64,000 nucleotides of DNA from assembly GCA_017303415.1 (NCBI GenBank), contig JAFLBJ010000001.1:2852001-2916000 (forward strand). Reading direction: 5' to 3'. Below, piece by piece: positions 27,093-36,678 of this stretch (positions are counted from its first letter, which is position 1; every line of letters starts with the position of its first letter). The translations under genes were made by a program, and so were the position numbers. The notes beneath the pieces are model-generated. The model was given only the letters and a program-made list of their open reading frames with translations. It was not told the DNA's origin and did no database searches. This DNA comes from Chitinophagales bacterium. Lineage in GTDB: Bacteria > Bacteroidota > Bacteroidia > Chitinophagales > Chitinophagaceae.

Positions 27093-27455
27093 ATGAATTT
27101 TGAAAAGCTTATTCCGAATGTTTATTATGTTGATATAAACAGTGGATTGAAAATGTTTGTCGACTGCCTGGAATTTACCATTGGCCACAATGAAATAAAA
27201 TCCGACCAGCCATTTTGTGTGCTGAACAAAGACGGATTAAGTATTTTTCTTTTTGAACACCCCAAACTGGCAAAAGAACATAATCCAGAGTTTAGATTGG
27301 TCACCCATAATATTGAAGAGGTATATGAAAAAGTGTCTGCCTCTCATCCGGAATTTCTTCATCCCAATCTGAAAGAAGTATCCGTTCGTCCATGGGGAGC
27401 CAAGGAATTTGCCTTACGAGATGATCAGGTTTGTATTATAATTCAACAGTGGTAA
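27093..27455 (+). CDS. VOC family protein (bleomycin-resistance-like)
   Basis: 120 residues. VYYVDINSGLKMFVDCLEFTIGHNE at the N-terminus and VRPWGAKEFALRDDQVCIIIQQ at the C-terminus fit a VOC fold. FLFEHPKLAKEHNPEFRL is the central strand region. Similar proteins are often annotated as bleomycin-resistance-like or glyoxalase-like; the substrate is unknown. It is one of three VOC genes within 4.5 kb. Confidence 0.82.
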   Translation: MNFEKLIPNVYYVDINSGLKMFVDCLEFTIGHNEIKSDQPFCVLNKDGLSIFLFEHPKLAKEHNPEFRLVTHNIEEVYEKVSASHPEFLHPNLKEVSVRPWGAKEFALRDDQVCIIIQQW

Positions 27456-27588
27456 ACCTGGCTATGTACTTTATACCTTTAATAAATACAACTTCTATTA
27501 AAAGATAAATCTACCTTCGATTACGGATAAATTTCTTGTTAATTTCCAAACTTCGCCATGACAAATTACTGAACCATATAGTTAAGAA

Positions 27589-28176
27589 ATGCCCTATAAT
27601 AAAACCCTTTTCCGAACATACATTTCCTTACTTTTACTTTTTGGCGCTTTTAATTATAGCGTAGCACAGCAATTGGGTCACTTTGAAATTCACAGAGGAA
27701 TTTCTCCCTTTCTCTTAGGCAAGGTTCTAAATATCCAGGACAGCACCAGTCTACTTAAAGAAGTTGGAAAGCTTGAATTTAATGGTCAAACTGAATATAC
27801 TTATTCATATCCAGTTGCAATAAATGACCCTTACATGCTGGGAGGAATATCTTTTAGAGTCATTGCCGTCACAACTGTATCTGATACCATAATTAGAATT
27901 ATGATCAGCCAAATTTATACACCCTCGCTTTTTAAAGACTTTGAAAAGAAGGCCAAAAAGGACTTTCGTCAGCTCTGCCAATATTTTAAAGAGCAGTGGA
28001 AATCTTCAGGCAAAAAAAAGAAATTCTTACAATCGCCGGACAAAAGAATCATTTCGGAAGGTTTACAATGGCATTCCGACAATGTCAAAATGAACTTAGC
28101 CTTATATGAAGATAAAAGTGAAACTAAAAGGCTTTTTGATATCTCAATTACCTTGGAACGATCTGGAAATTATTAA
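27589..28176 (+). CDS. exported protein of unknown function
   Basis: 195 residues with a signal peptide (LFRTYISLLLLFGAFNYSVAQ, cut near residue 26). The mature part is mixed beta with a lysine-rich middle (FEKKAKKDFRQL, SSGKKKKFLQ). No family recognised. It stands alone between two VOC genes in the AT-rich accessory stretch. Confidence 0.65.
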   Translation: MPYNKTLFRTYISLLLLFGAFNYSVAQQLGHFEIHRGISPFLLGKVLNIQDSTSLLKEVGKLEFNGQTEYTYSYPVAINDPYMLGGISFRVIAVTTVSDTIIRIMISQIYTPSLFKDFEKKAKKDFRQLCQYFKEQWKSSGKKKKFLQSPDKRIISEGLQWHSDNVKMNLALYEDKSETKRLFDISITLERSGNY

Positions 28177-28240
28177 GCCTGGCAATAAAAAAAATTGAGA
28201 AAATCTATAACTTGACAACTTAATACTTAAATAAAGCAAA

Positions 28241-28735
28241 ATGATACACCAAAAAATAACTCCTTGCCTATGGGTTGAAAAAGACGCCAAGGCCGTAGTG
28301 GAATATTATCTCTCCATCTTTAAGGATGGAAAGCTAAAAGACTACCGTCTGTTCACCCAAATGCCAAAAGATGGGAACCCTGCCAATTCCGCTGATGATA
28401 ATTTATCGGGCGAATTTGATACGGCTGTAATGGAAATAGCCGGGGTAGAATTCAGCATATTAGCCGCAGGACCCATGTTTAAATTTACTGAAGCTATATC
28501 CATGGTCATAAACTGCAAAGACCAGGCTGAGGTTGATTACTATTGGGAAGCGCTAACCTCCAATGGTGGAGAAGAAGGACCCTGCGGATGGTGTAAGGAT
28601 AAATATGGGCTATCCTGGCAGGTGGTACCCACTGAATACTTTGACCTGATTCACCATAGTGACCCCGCCATCAGCAGAAAAGCATTAATGAACACGTTTA
28701 GTCAAAAGAAAATAATCATTGCAGATTTAAAGTAA
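28241..28735 (+). CDS. PhnB-like VOC family protein
   Basis: 164 residues. The start IHQKITPCLWVEKDAKAVVEYYLSIF and the block CGWCKDKYGLSWQVVPTEYFDL are hallmarks of PhnB-like (3-demethylubiquinone methyltransferase-like) VOC proteins. FKFTEAISMVINCKDQAEVDYYWEAL is the second module. Function is unknown; the family is not catalytic methyltransferase. It ends 1 bp before the YdeI-like ATG, so the two form an operon. Confidence 0.93.
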   Translation: MIHQKITPCLWVEKDAKAVVEYYLSIFKDGKLKDYRLFTQMPKDGNPANSADDNLSGEFDTAVMEIAGVEFSILAAGPMFKFTEAISMVINCKDQAEVDYYWEALTSNGGEEGPCGWCKDKYGLSWQVVPTEYFDLIHHSDPAISRKALMNTFSQKKIIIADLK

Positions 28736-28736
28736 A

Positions 28737-29318
28737 ATGCAGGAGAAAAAGATAGACGTATTTTACCCTAAAAGCCAAACAGCCTGGAGAAAATGGTTGG
28801 AGAAAAACCATCTTTCCAAACAAGCTGTTTGGCTTGTTTATTATAATAAAAAATCAGGTAAAAAATCCATTACCTGGAGTAATGCGGTGGATGAGGCCTT
28901 GTGTTTTGGCTGGATTGACAGCAAAATAATCAAGGTTGATGAAGATGCCTCCCATCAATATTTCAGCAGGCGAAAGCCGAAAAGCACCTGGTCAAAGATC
29001 AATAAAGACAAAGTGGAGCAGCTGATCGCCAGTGGCCAGATGGCTGAAGCAGGATTGGCCAGTATTGAATTGGCCAAACAAAATGGCTCCTGGACCATTT
29101 TAGACGATGTGGAGGCATTGATCATTCCCCCCGACCTGGAAGCAGCGTTGGCAAGAAAACCTCGTTCCAAAGCATTCTACCATAGCTTAAGCAAATCGGC
29201 ACAAAAATCAATCCTTTCCTGGCTGGTGTTTGCCAGGACGCCTGAAACCCGGAAAAAAAGAATTAGTGAAATAATTGAAAGCGCCGCAAAGCAATTAAAG
29301 CCGGTACACTTGCGCTAG
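28737..29318 (+). CDS. YdeI/OmdA-like family protein
   Basis: 193 residues with the YdeI/OmpD-associated family pattern: KSQTAWRKWLEKNHLSKQAVWLVYY at the N-terminus, SITWSNAVDEALCFGWIDSK in the middle, and a C-terminal helical domain (PRSKAFYHSLSKSAQKSILSW, ARTPETRKKRI). Members are linked to resistance against antimicrobial peptides in some bacteria, but no enzyme activity is established. It lies directly after the PhnB-like VOC gene, the last gene before the tRNA-Lys boundary. Confidence 0.92.
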   Translation: MQEKKIDVFYPKSQTAWRKWLEKNHLSKQAVWLVYYNKKSGKKSITWSNAVDEALCFGWIDSKIIKVDEDASHQYFSRRKPKSTWSKINKDKVEQLIASGQMAEAGLASIELAKQNGSWTILDDVEALIIPPDLEAALARKPRSKAFYHSLSKSAQKSILSWLVFARTPETRKKRISEIIESAAKQLKPVHLR

Positions 29319-29462
29319 GATACATCCCACTTTCAATTGGTTTAATAAGTTCCTATCGACATTTAATCGCTGCGGGCTGTAATCTTTGGGTGGACAGCGA
29401 CAGCCCATTCAAATTAAGTTGACAACAGCCAATTCAGGAGGAGACCACCATATTCTGTCAAT

Positions 29463-29505
29463 AAAAAAGGGGCAAACTGGTCATTTTACCATTTTGCCCC
29501 TTTTT
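29463..29505 (-). terminator. rho-independent terminator downstream of tRNA-Lys
   Basis: AAAAAGGGGCAAA (from 29464) pairs with TTTGCCCCTTTTT (29493-29505). Read leftwards it follows the tRNA immediately and ends in a run of Ts. It could also stop rightward transcription from the YdeI-like gene. Confidence 0.85.
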
Positions 29506-29506
29506 G

Positions 29507-29579
29507 TGATCCCGCTGGGACTCGAACCCAGGGCCCATACATTAAAAGTGTATTGCTCTACCAACTGAGCTACGGAATC
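29507..29579 (-). tRNA. tRNA-Lys (TTT)
   Basis: The minus strand folds as a 73-nt tRNA: acceptor GATTCCG/CGGGATC (one T-G pair), D-loop AGCTCAGTTGGTAGAGC, anticodon loop around CTTTTAA with anticodon TTT, and T-arm with GGTTCGAGTCC. The discriminator base is A; CCA is not encoded. It marks the right edge of the AT-rich accessory region. Confidence 0.96.
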
Positions 29580-29748
29580 ATCCCTCAAAATTTGGGAGTG
29601 CAAAAATAAGGGGGATTCTTTTAGTTGCCAAAAAATAATCTGTCTTATTTGATTGTCTTACACCCCTTTAAACGGAAGGGTTATCCACAAACAAGCGTTC
29701 GAGTCTGGACAAATTAATTTAGGTTTGCATACCAACAACTTACACCCC

Positions 29749-30558
29749 ATGAACTCCTTCTTTTCCAATAAAGTCGTCATTGTCACCGGAGGTACCGATG
29801 GTATCGGTCGCGCCATGGTTGACCAGTTGCTCCAATCGGGGGCCAAAGTATCCACCTGTGGCCGTAATCCGGATAAACTCTACCAACTCCAGTCGCAATA
29901 CCCCTCCTCCCCTCTTCATACCATGATCGCGGATGTGAGCAACGAGAACGATTGCCGTCGCCTTGTGGAAATGACCATAAAAATGTTTGGGGGCGTGGAT
30001 ATACTGATCAATAATGCAGGTATCTCGATGCGGGCAGAAATGACGGAGGCCAGTACCGAAGTGATCCGTACGGTCATGGAGATCAACTTCTTTGGATCGG
30101 TGTATTGCACGCATTATGCCCTGTCCTCCATATTGGAACGGAAAGGCACAATCGTTGGAGTTTCTTCGATCGCAGGATACCGGGGATTGCCCGGCCGTAG
30201 CGGCTATTCCGCCTCCAAATTTGCCCTCCGGGGATGGCTGGAAGCCCTCCGCACGGAAATGCTCGAAAGCGGGGTAAATGTGATGTGGGTTTGCCCGGGA
30301 TTCACTACCTCGAATATCCGGAATGCCGCCCTGAACAAAGAGGGCCAGGCCCATGGGGAAAGCCCTATGGATGAAGGGAAAATGATGACGGCCGAAGAAT
30401 GTTCGCATATCATCCTGAACGGGATCCGTAAACGGAAGCGCGAGATCGTGATGACCTTTACCGGGAAAAGGGCCGTTTTCCTCAACAAATTCTTTCCCTC
30501 TTTCGCCGATAAGATGACACGAAAATTCTTTTACAAGGAAGGCAAACTAGTTAAATAA
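29749..30558 (+). CDS. SDR family oxidoreductase
   Basis: 269 residues from ATG 29749 (upstream frame to 29653 rejected because the NAD-binding strand starts here). The classical short-chain dehydrogenase motifs are TGGTDGIG (13-20), NNAGIS, the catalytic YSASK, and the C-terminal WVCPGFTTSNIR. It would be an NAD(P)H-dependent dehydrogenase/reductase; substrate unknown. The SAM hydrolase gene follows after 12 bp, then the nucleotidase, suggesting one operon. Confidence 0.94.
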   Translation: MNSFFSNKVVIVTGGTDGIGRAMVDQLLQSGAKVSTCGRNPDKLYQLQSQYPSSPLHTMIADVSNENDCRRLVEMTIKMFGGVDILINNAGISMRAEMTEASTEVIRTVMEINFFGSVYCTHYALSSILERKGTIVGVSSIAGYRGLPGRSGYSASKFALRGWLEALRTEMLESGVNVMWVCPGFTTSNIRNAALNKEGQAHGESPMDEGKMMTAEECSHIILNGIRKRKREIVMTFTGKRAVFLNKFFPSFADKMTRKFFYKEGKLVK

Positions 30559-30570
30559 CGGGATTCACGG

Positions 30571-31398
30571 ATGGCATTGATCACATTAACTTCGGAAATG
30601 GGTCACCAGGACTATCTGGTGAGCGCGGTGAAAGCCACCCTGCTGGGGATCGATCCGGGTTTTACGATCGTGGATGTATCGCACTCGATTCCGGCCTTTA
30701 ATTATCCTCAGGCGGCCTATGTCTGCCGCAATGCCTTTAAACATTTTCCTGAATACAGTTACCACCTGGTCCTCGTCAACCTGTTTGACCGGAAACCGGA
30801 ACAACTTCTCCTGGCCTTTCACCAGAACCAATATATACTTTGCGCCGATAACGGCTTACTGACGATGATTTTGGAAGAGAAACCGGAAATGATCATTGGA
30901 ATACCCCTGAAATCGACGGAAAAAACCACTATCGGTATTGCCGCGGCAATGGGCCGGGTAGCGCATGAACTGGTCAATGGGACTTCGATCAAGGATATCG
31001 GTGTGCCGGATGTGAACTATCTTGAAAAGAACCCACTGAGACCGGTGGTGGATGACCTGGGTATGGAAGGGAAGATCATATTCATTGATCAATTTGAAAA
31101 TGTGGTGGTGAATATCACCCGCGAAGAATTTGAGCGGAACCGGAATGGCCGGAAATTCCAGATCATTTTTAAACGGGACGAGGTGATCGACCGGATCAGC
31201 CAGACCTATGCGGATGCCCCTGAAGGGGAAAAACTGGCCTTGTTCAATTCAGCCGGTTACCTGGAGATCGCCATTAACAAAGGCAATGCCGCAGGCCTTT
31301 TTGGTTTAAAAGGCTATAACGAGAAGAATGGCCGGGTATCCGCGATCCTGCAAAACCAGCTATTCTATCAAACGATACGCATCCATTTTGAACCTTAA
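30571..31398 (+). CDS. SAM hydroxide adenosyltransferase (DUF62 family)
   Basis: 275 residues of the DUF62/chlorinase-fluorinase-like family. The N-terminal LTSEMGHQDYLVSAVKATL replaces the family TDFG.RD motif in a variant form; VDVSHSIPAFNYPQAAYV and CADNGLL (usual APDNGLL) are conserved, as is IDQFENVVVNI (usual IDxFGN). Characterised members hydrolyse S-adenosylmethionine to adenosine and methionine using activated water. It lies in a likely operon with the SDR and nucleotidase genes. Confidence 0.92.
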   Translation: MALITLTSEMGHQDYLVSAVKATLLGIDPGFTIVDVSHSIPAFNYPQAAYVCRNAFKHFPEYSYHLVLVNLFDRKPEQLLLAFHQNQYILCADNGLLTMILEEKPEMIIGIPLKSTEKTTIGIAAAMGRVAHELVNGTSIKDIGVPDVNYLEKNPLRPVVDDLGMEGKIIFIDQFENVVVNITREEFERNRNGRKFQIIFKRDEVIDRISQTYADAPEGEKLALFNSAGYLEIAINKGNAAGLFGLKGYNEKNGRVSAILQNQLFYQTIRIHFEP

Positions 31399-31410
31399 CC
31401 CTGTTTTCAG

Positions 31411-31941
31411 ATGACAAATCCCCGCCTTCGCATTGCTGTGGACATGGATGGTGTACTGGCCGATGTGGCCGAGCAGTTTCTGCGCTATCATGAACGGGAT
31501 TTTGGAGAAAGAAAATCCCTGGCCGAAGTAGCCGGGGTAGAAGAATTGGATGCCTTCCCGCATAGCCGAAAACATGTATATGAACCGGGTTTCTTTCTTA
31601 CCGCCCCGGTGATCCCGCATAGCCAGGAGGTATTGAAAGCCCTCCACGACCGGTTTGATGTTTTTATCGTCTCGGCCGCCACGGAATTTCCTCAAAGCCT
31701 GCCCGAGAAACAGGTCTGGCTGGGACAACATTTCCCCTTTATATCCTGGCAACAAATGGTGTTCTGCGGGTCAAAGACCATCATCCGGGCCGACTGGATG
31801 ATCGATGACCATTTCAAGAACCTGGACCATTTTTCCGGGGACACCATCCTGTTCTCCCAGCCCCATAACCTTTTACGGGAAAATGGCCGTCACCGACGGG
31901 TCCAGGGCTGGACAGAGGTTTGGGATATATTTAATTCCTAA
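31411..31941 (+). CDS. 5'(3')-deoxyribonucleotidase-like HAD phosphatase
   Basis: 176 residues. It has the HAD nucleophile motif VDMDGVLAD (about 10-18), FIVSAATEFPQSLPEKQVWL with motif II Ser, and motif IV in DWMIDDHFKNL, the pattern of NT5C-type pyrimidine deoxynucleotidases. It would dephosphorylate dUMP/dTMP-like nucleotides, adjusting precursor pools. It starts 12 bp after the SAM hydrolase. Confidence 0.92.
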   Translation: MTNPRLRIAVDMDGVLADVAEQFLRYHERDFGERKSLAEVAGVEELDAFPHSRKHVYEPGFFLTAPVIPHSQEVLKALHDRFDVFIVSAATEFPQSLPEKQVWLGQHFPFISWQQMVFCGSKTIIRADWMIDDHFKNLDHFSGDTILFSQPHNLLRENGRHRRVQGWTEVWDIFNS

Positions 31942-31960
31942 TTATTGATTATTAATTATT
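31940..31960. repeat. AATTATT/GATTATT heptamer run
   Basis: Three heptamers (AATTATT, GATTATT, AATTATT) just after the nucleotidase stop. Near-identical runs occur at 46716-46740 and 49100-49127. Confidence 0.5.
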
Positions 31961-32000
31961 TTTGGCACTCCCGATAAAAAAGGGGTCAAATCAATACGTT

Positions 32001-35000
32001 ATGAATTTTAGGAAAGTCAATAACATCACCGGATGGGTCGTGTTTCTGATCGCGGCGGTAACCTATACCATTACCCGCGAGGCCACCGGTAGTTTTTGGG
32101 ATTGCGGCGAGTTTATCGCCTGTGCGTATAAAATGGAGATCCCCCACCCACCGGGATCACCCTTCTTTTCCATGATGGGTAAATTGTTCATCGTTTTATT
32201 CAGCGGTGGAAACCCCGAAAATGTAGCCAGCGCCGTAAACCTGTTGAGCGCATTGGCCAGTGCCGCCACCATCTTATTCCTGTTTTGGTCCATCACCCAT
32301 TTTGCCCGCAAAATGTTTGTAAAGGCGGGTGAGAACCTCGATTCACAACAGATGATCGTTACCATGGCCGCCGGTGCTGTAGGCGCCCTGGCCTATACTT
32401 TTAGTGATTCATTTTGGTTCAGCGCGGTAGAAGGTGAGGTTTATGCTCTTTCTTCCTTCTTCACCGCCCTGATCATCTGGGCTATGCTGAAATGGGAGCA
32501 CGCGGATGAACTGGCAACAGACGCCACGGAAAAAGCCAAGGTTGACCGCTGGATCGTGTTTATTTTCTTTATGATCGGTCTGGCCGTTACTGTTCACTTG
32601 CTGAACCTGTTGACCATTCCCCCGATCGTAATGATCTACTACTACCGCCGCTATAACTATTCGGTGCGCGGAGGGATTTTCGCCTTTATCCTCAGTGGAC
32701 TGATCACGGGTCTGGCCTTATGGATATTTATCTATTTATTACCCCGCTGGTCGGCAGGTATGGACCGCATATTTGTCAACAATTTCGGACTCCCCTTCTT
32801 CTCCGGGTTTAGCTTCTTCTTTGCTTTATTGGGACTGCTCTCATGGGTTGGTCTTCGTTATGCCAGCAAAAAAGGCAGCCATCTGTTGCGATTGGGGATC
32901 TGGTGTTTTCTTTTCATCCTGGTAGGTTTCTCTACCTATGTGACGACCCTCATCCGCTCGAATGCGAATCCTGTGATCGATATGGCGAATGTGGACAATC
33001 CCATGAGCCTGGCCTCTTATTTTGGCCGTGAACAATACGGTAGCGCTCCCCTTTTATATGGCCCCACATTTGAATCACAACCAGTGGATGTCAAAGAAAC
33101 AAGGATGCGTTATCGCAAAGACTCTACGCAATACAAAGAGTTGGGAAAAGACTTTGAATATGTATATGATAGTAAGGATAAAATGATCTTCCCACGTGTA
33201 TGGGATGCATCGAATGACCAATACCATTTTGATACCTATGTTGACTGGCTTGATCTGGAAGTGAAGGCCCGTCAGTTGAGTGTGATCACTGGAGTAACAC
33301 CCGGTGTGGGTGTGCAAACGCAGAATGAGCAGGGACAACCTGACTTTTATGAAGTGGGCGAAAATGCACAGATCACTGTGCAGAAGGGCGCTGTGGTAAG
33401 ACCCGGTGACCGGATCGCCGTAAAGAAGCCCACTTATGGAGATAACATCGAATGGTTCATGAGTTATCAAATGGGAATGATGTACTGGAGATACCTGCTG
33501 TGGAATTTCTCTGGTCGTCAAAACGATCTTCAGGCCTCGGGTAATAAAAGGGATGCCAACTGGATCACCGGTATCTCCTTTATCGATAATGCAAGATTGG
33601 GAGACCAATCAAAGTTGCCTGAATCATTGAAAGAGAACCAGGCCAACAATAAGTTATTCCTGCTTCCCTTTATCCTTGGGATTTTGGGTTGTGTGTACCA
33701 GTTCCTGTTTCACCGAAAAGACTGGCTGGTCACTTTCCTGCTATTCTTCTTTACCGGTATCGCCATTGTGCTTTACCTGAACCAACCGGGTAACCAGCCC
33801 CGTGAACGCGATTATGCCTATGTGGGTTCCTTCTACGCCTTTGCTATCTGGATCGGGCTTTCGCTGGTAGGTTTCTATAGACTGATCAAAGAACACAAGG
33901 AAAAACAAAAAGACCTGGTGGCTACACTGACCTATGGTTCCATCCTCACCTTCCTCATTATTTTGATGGCAGGTGCGCCTGGAACAGGGGGAAGCATGCT
34001 GATCTCTGCCGTGATGTCTACAGCCCTGTTTGCCGCTGTGTCAACAATACTTTATTTCCTTTTCAATGCCCTATCCGGAAATGGCAAAGCCCTGACCGGT
34101 TCGCTTGCGGTTGTTGGACTTGCCATTCCTTTATTAATGGCCAGCCAGGAATGGGATGACCATGACCGTGGTAAAAAAGACCTGGCGCGTGAAACCGCCC
34201 GGAATACCCTGGAGAGCTGTCCCAAAGACGCGATCCTTTTCACCTTTGGTGACAATGATACCTATCCGCTCTGGTATGCACAGGAAGTAGAAAATATCCG
34301 TCCTGATGTACGCATCGTTAATAACAGCTTGTTGGGAATCGATTGGTATATCAATCAACTGCGTAATGCGGTGAATGGTTCCAAGGCACTGGATGTCGTA
34401 TTCAGTGTGGATGATATTGAAGGAAACAAACGCAATTACCTGCGCTTCCGTCCTGAACTGAACCAGGAAGTGTATAATGATCTCGACACCGTATTGCAAG
34501 CCCTTCGTTTACCCAAATACGAACAGTATTATCCGGTACGCAAATTCAAAGTACCTGTGGATACAGCCAAGGTTAAGGCCAATGGTACATTGCTTCCAAC
34601 GGATCCGGTTATGACCGAACTGCGTTTGGAAGTTCAGGAAGGAAAGCCGATCACCAAGAGTGACCTGATCATTCTGGCCCTGATCGCCTCCAATGATTGG
34701 AACCGTCCGATCTGCTTTACCGCCCCCTATCCGGACCTTGGTTTTTACCAAAACCTGCGTAAGGAAGGAACAGTTTACCGCCTGATCCCTAAAATGGTTG
34801 AAGCTCCACAGGCCAATTGGGCTACCGAGCAGGCCATGCGCGAGAATTACCTGGGAGGTACACAGATCCGGGAAAACAATACCGACTCGATGTACAGCCG
34901 CCTGATGAATATTTTTGCGGCCGGCTCCCTGAATAAACCTGGTATTTATCTCGATGAAGTTAACCGTCGTGAAGCACTGGGAATGCGGAATGCCTTTGCT

Positions 35001-35453
35001 GAAATGGCTGGTAACCTGGCCGACAAAGGAAGAAAAGAAGACGGGCGTAAACTGCTCACTAAATTTGAGAGCATGGTAAACCCGGCTAACCTCCCCTATG
35101 CAGCAGCTGCCCATTACAATGCCCACAACCAGTCGAGCCTGATCTATATGGAAGCCGCCTACAAAACCGGTGATACCGTATTGGCAGAAAAAGTGAGAAA
35201 GGCACTGGTGAAGGACCTGGATGAACAGGAAAAATATTATACCTACCTGAAGAATAGTAAACCTGAATTTTACACCGGGCTTCGCACCGAAGAAGCCATC
35301 AACAACAGCCTCAAAGAAGTATTGAATACGGTGTTGTTGCGCTATGACCCCGCGAAGGCCGCGAAGTCAACCCTACCAGAAATTCCTGCCATCCCGCAGC
35401 CTGGAGGAGCCGGACAGGATACAATACCCAAGGATACAGGTAAAGTAAATTAA
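32001..35453 (+). CDS. DUF2723 family membrane protein (protein O-mannosyltransferase-like)
   Basis: 1150 residues from ATG 32001 (an upstream frame to 31962 lacks family similarity). The N-terminal part is a polytopic membrane domain with TREATGSFWDCGEFIACAYK, whose acidic DCGE recalls the lumenal catalytic loop of GT-C glycosyltransferases, and HPPGSPFFSMMGKL. Further membrane segments run to about residue 700. The C-terminal soluble half contains LFTFGDNDTYPLWYAQE. DUF2723/TMEM260-like proteins are thought to glycosylate exported proteins at the inner membrane. It is monocistronic, followed by a terminator. Confidence 0.92.
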   Translation: MNFRKVNNITGWVVFLIAAVTYTITREATGSFWDCGEFIACAYKMEIPHPPGSPFFSMMGKLFIVLFSGGNPENVASAVNLLSALASAATILFLFWSITHFARKMFVKAGENLDSQQMIVTMAAGAVGALAYTFSDSFWFSAVEGEVYALSSFFTALIIWAMLKWEHADELATDATEKAKVDRWIVFIFFMIGLAVTVHLLNLLTIPPIVMIYYYRRYNYSVRGGIFAFILSGLITGLALWIFIYLLPRWSAGMDRIFVNNFGLPFFSGFSFFFALLGLLSWVGLRYASKKGSHLLRLGIWCFLFILVGFSTYVTTLIRSNANPVIDMANVDNPMSLASYFGREQYGSAPLLYGPTFESQPVDVKETRMRYRKDSTQYKELGKDFEYVYDSKDKMIFPRVWDASNDQYHFDTYVDWLDLEVKARQLSVITGVTPGVGVQTQNEQGQPDFYEVGENAQITVQKGAVVRPGDRIAVKKPTYGDNIEWFMSYQMGMMYWRYLLWNFSGRQNDLQASGNKRDANWITGISFIDNARLGDQSKLPESLKENQANNKLFLLPFILGILGCVYQFLFHRKDWLVTFLLFFFTGIAIVLYLNQPGNQPRERDYAYVGSFYAFAIWIGLSLVGFYRLIKEHKEKQKDLVATLTYGSILTFLIILMAGAPGTGGSMLISAVMSTALFAAVSTILYFLFNALSGNGKALTGSLAVVGLAIPLLMASQEWDDHDRGKKDLARETARNTLESCPKDAILFTFGDNDTYPLWYAQEVENIRPDVRIVNNSLLGIDWYINQLRNAVNGSKALDVVFSVDDIEGNKRNYLRFRPELNQEVYNDLDTVLQALRLPKYEQYYPVRKFKVPVDTAKVKANGTLLPTDPVMTELRLEVQEGKPITKSDLIILALIASNDWNRPICFTAPYPDLGFYQNLRKEGTVYRLIPKMVEAPQANWATEQAMRENYLGGTQIRENNTDSMYSRLMNIFAAGSLNKPGIYLDEVNRREALGMRNAFAEMAGNLADKGRKEDGRKLLTKFESMVNPANLPYAAAAHYNAHNQSSLIYMEAAYKTGDTVLAEKVRKALVKDLDEQEKYYTYLKNSKPEFYTGLRTEEAINNSLKEVLNTVLLRYDPAKAAKSTLPEIPAIPQPGGAGQDTIPKDTGKVN

Positions 35454-35470
35454 CCTTTGTTTCATATTTC

Positions 35471-35503
35471 AAAGCCCTCCCTGCGGAGGGCTTTTTTATT
35501 TTT
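35471..35503 (+). terminator. rho-independent terminator after the DUF2723 gene
   Basis: AAAGCCCTCC and GGAGGGCTTT form a GC-rich stem with a 4-base loop, followed by a T-rich tail (CTTTTTTATTTTT). It lies 18 bp after the stop codon. Confidence 0.88.
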
Positions 35504-35579
35504 GAACTGAATCGTTGTTAGCGTGTTATTTATTACTTATCACCGCGAAATATTGTCGTAAATTGGTGAATAGGAAACC

Positions 35580-36677
35580 ATGAAAGGATACCATTTCAGA
35601 GGCTATGACCCCAATCAGGAAGGGAAAACAAGATTCGAGCAATTGCTCGATATTTTCCTGCAAATTCTCACCTATACCAGTGGGGATGCGGGCGAAGCTT
35701 TGTCCTGGATGAATGAACTGGACAAACAATACCAATTGACCGATGGTGAATATGGGATGGGGGATTTTATTGATGACCTGAAAGAGAAGGGATACCTGAC
35801 TGACGAGAATCAAAAAGGAGAGATAAAGATCACCCCAAAGACCGAACAGGGTATTCGTAAGAAAAGCCTGGAGGACATTTTTGGCAAGCTTAAAAAGACC
35901 AAACAGGGTGATCACCGAACCCATAAGCCCGGACAAGGTGATGAGACAAATCCCGAAACACGCCCTTTTCGCTTTGGGGATATGCTGGAGCAAATCGATT
36001 TTACGGAATCCATCCGCAATGCACAGATCAATCATGGCATTGAAGGATTTCATATCCAGGAAGATGACCTGAGCATTAAAGAAACTGATTTTAAATCACA
36101 GACCTCTACGGTGCTGATGATCGATATCTCCCATTCCATGATCCTCTATGGCGAGGACCGGATCACACCCGCCAAAAAAGTGGCCATGGCCTTAAGTGAA
36201 TTGATCACCACCCGTTATCCCAAGGATACCCTGGATATAGTGGTATTTGGGAATGACGCCTGGCCGGTGGAGATCAAAGACCTGCCCTATTTGCAGGTCG
36301 GTCCTTATCATACCAATACCGTAGCCGGCCTGGAACTGGCAATGGATATTTTGAGAAGAAGAAAGAACCCGAACAAACAGATCTTTATGATCACGGATGG
36401 GAAGCCTACCTGTTTGAAGATCGGTAAACGCTATTATAAAAACAGTTTTGGCCTTGACCGAAAGGTAACCAGCCGGTGTATGAACCTGGCGGCCCAATGT
36501 AAAAAATTAAAGATCCCGATCACAACCTTTATGATCGCGACCGATCCCTATCTGCAGCGGTTTGTGCAGGAGTTTACGGAAACGAATAATGGAAAGGCCT
36601 TTTTTGCAAGTTTGGATAAATTGGGGGCGTTCATATTCCGGGATTTTGAATCGGGGAAGAGGAAAACAGTATATTGA
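35580..36677 (+). CDS. VWA domain protein, partner of the MoxR ATPase
   Basis: 365 residues. The N-terminal 150 residues are charged and helical. The C-terminal VWA domain has the metal-ion-dependent adhesion site DISHSM (DxSxS) near 181, a Thr in YHTNTVAGL, and Asp in MITDGKPT, so the MIDAS is complete. It probably acts with the ATPase encoded next, whose ATG lies 1 bp past the stop, in assembling or activating a target complex. No secretion signal. The substrate is unknown. Confidence 0.9.
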   Translation: MKGYHFRGYDPNQEGKTRFEQLLDIFLQILTYTSGDAGEALSWMNELDKQYQLTDGEYGMGDFIDDLKEKGYLTDENQKGEIKITPKTEQGIRKKSLEDIFGKLKKTKQGDHRTHKPGQGDETNPETRPFRFGDMLEQIDFTESIRNAQINHGIEGFHIQEDDLSIKETDFKSQTSTVLMIDISHSMILYGEDRITPAKKVAMALSELITTRYPKDTLDIVVFGNDAWPVEIKDLPYLQVGPYHTNTVAGLELAMDILRRRKNPNKQIFMITDGKPTCLKIGKRYYKNSFGLDRKVTSRCMNLAAQCKKLKIPITTFMIATDPYLQRFVQEFTETNNGKAFFASLDKLGAFIFRDFESGKRKTVY

Positions 36678-36678
36678 A

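Noticed and set aside
29463-29579. Attachment-site duplication of tRNA-Lys at the left edge of the accessory region
   Set aside because: No convincing copy of the tRNA 3' end was found between 18.7 and 19.1 kb.
29740-30408. Long antisense frame of the SDR gene
   Set aside because: Shadow frame with cysteine/histidine-rich random composition.
36562-36678. Longer start for the MoxR ATPase
   Set aside because: It would overlap the VWA gene by 116 bp, and the extra residues are not family-like.
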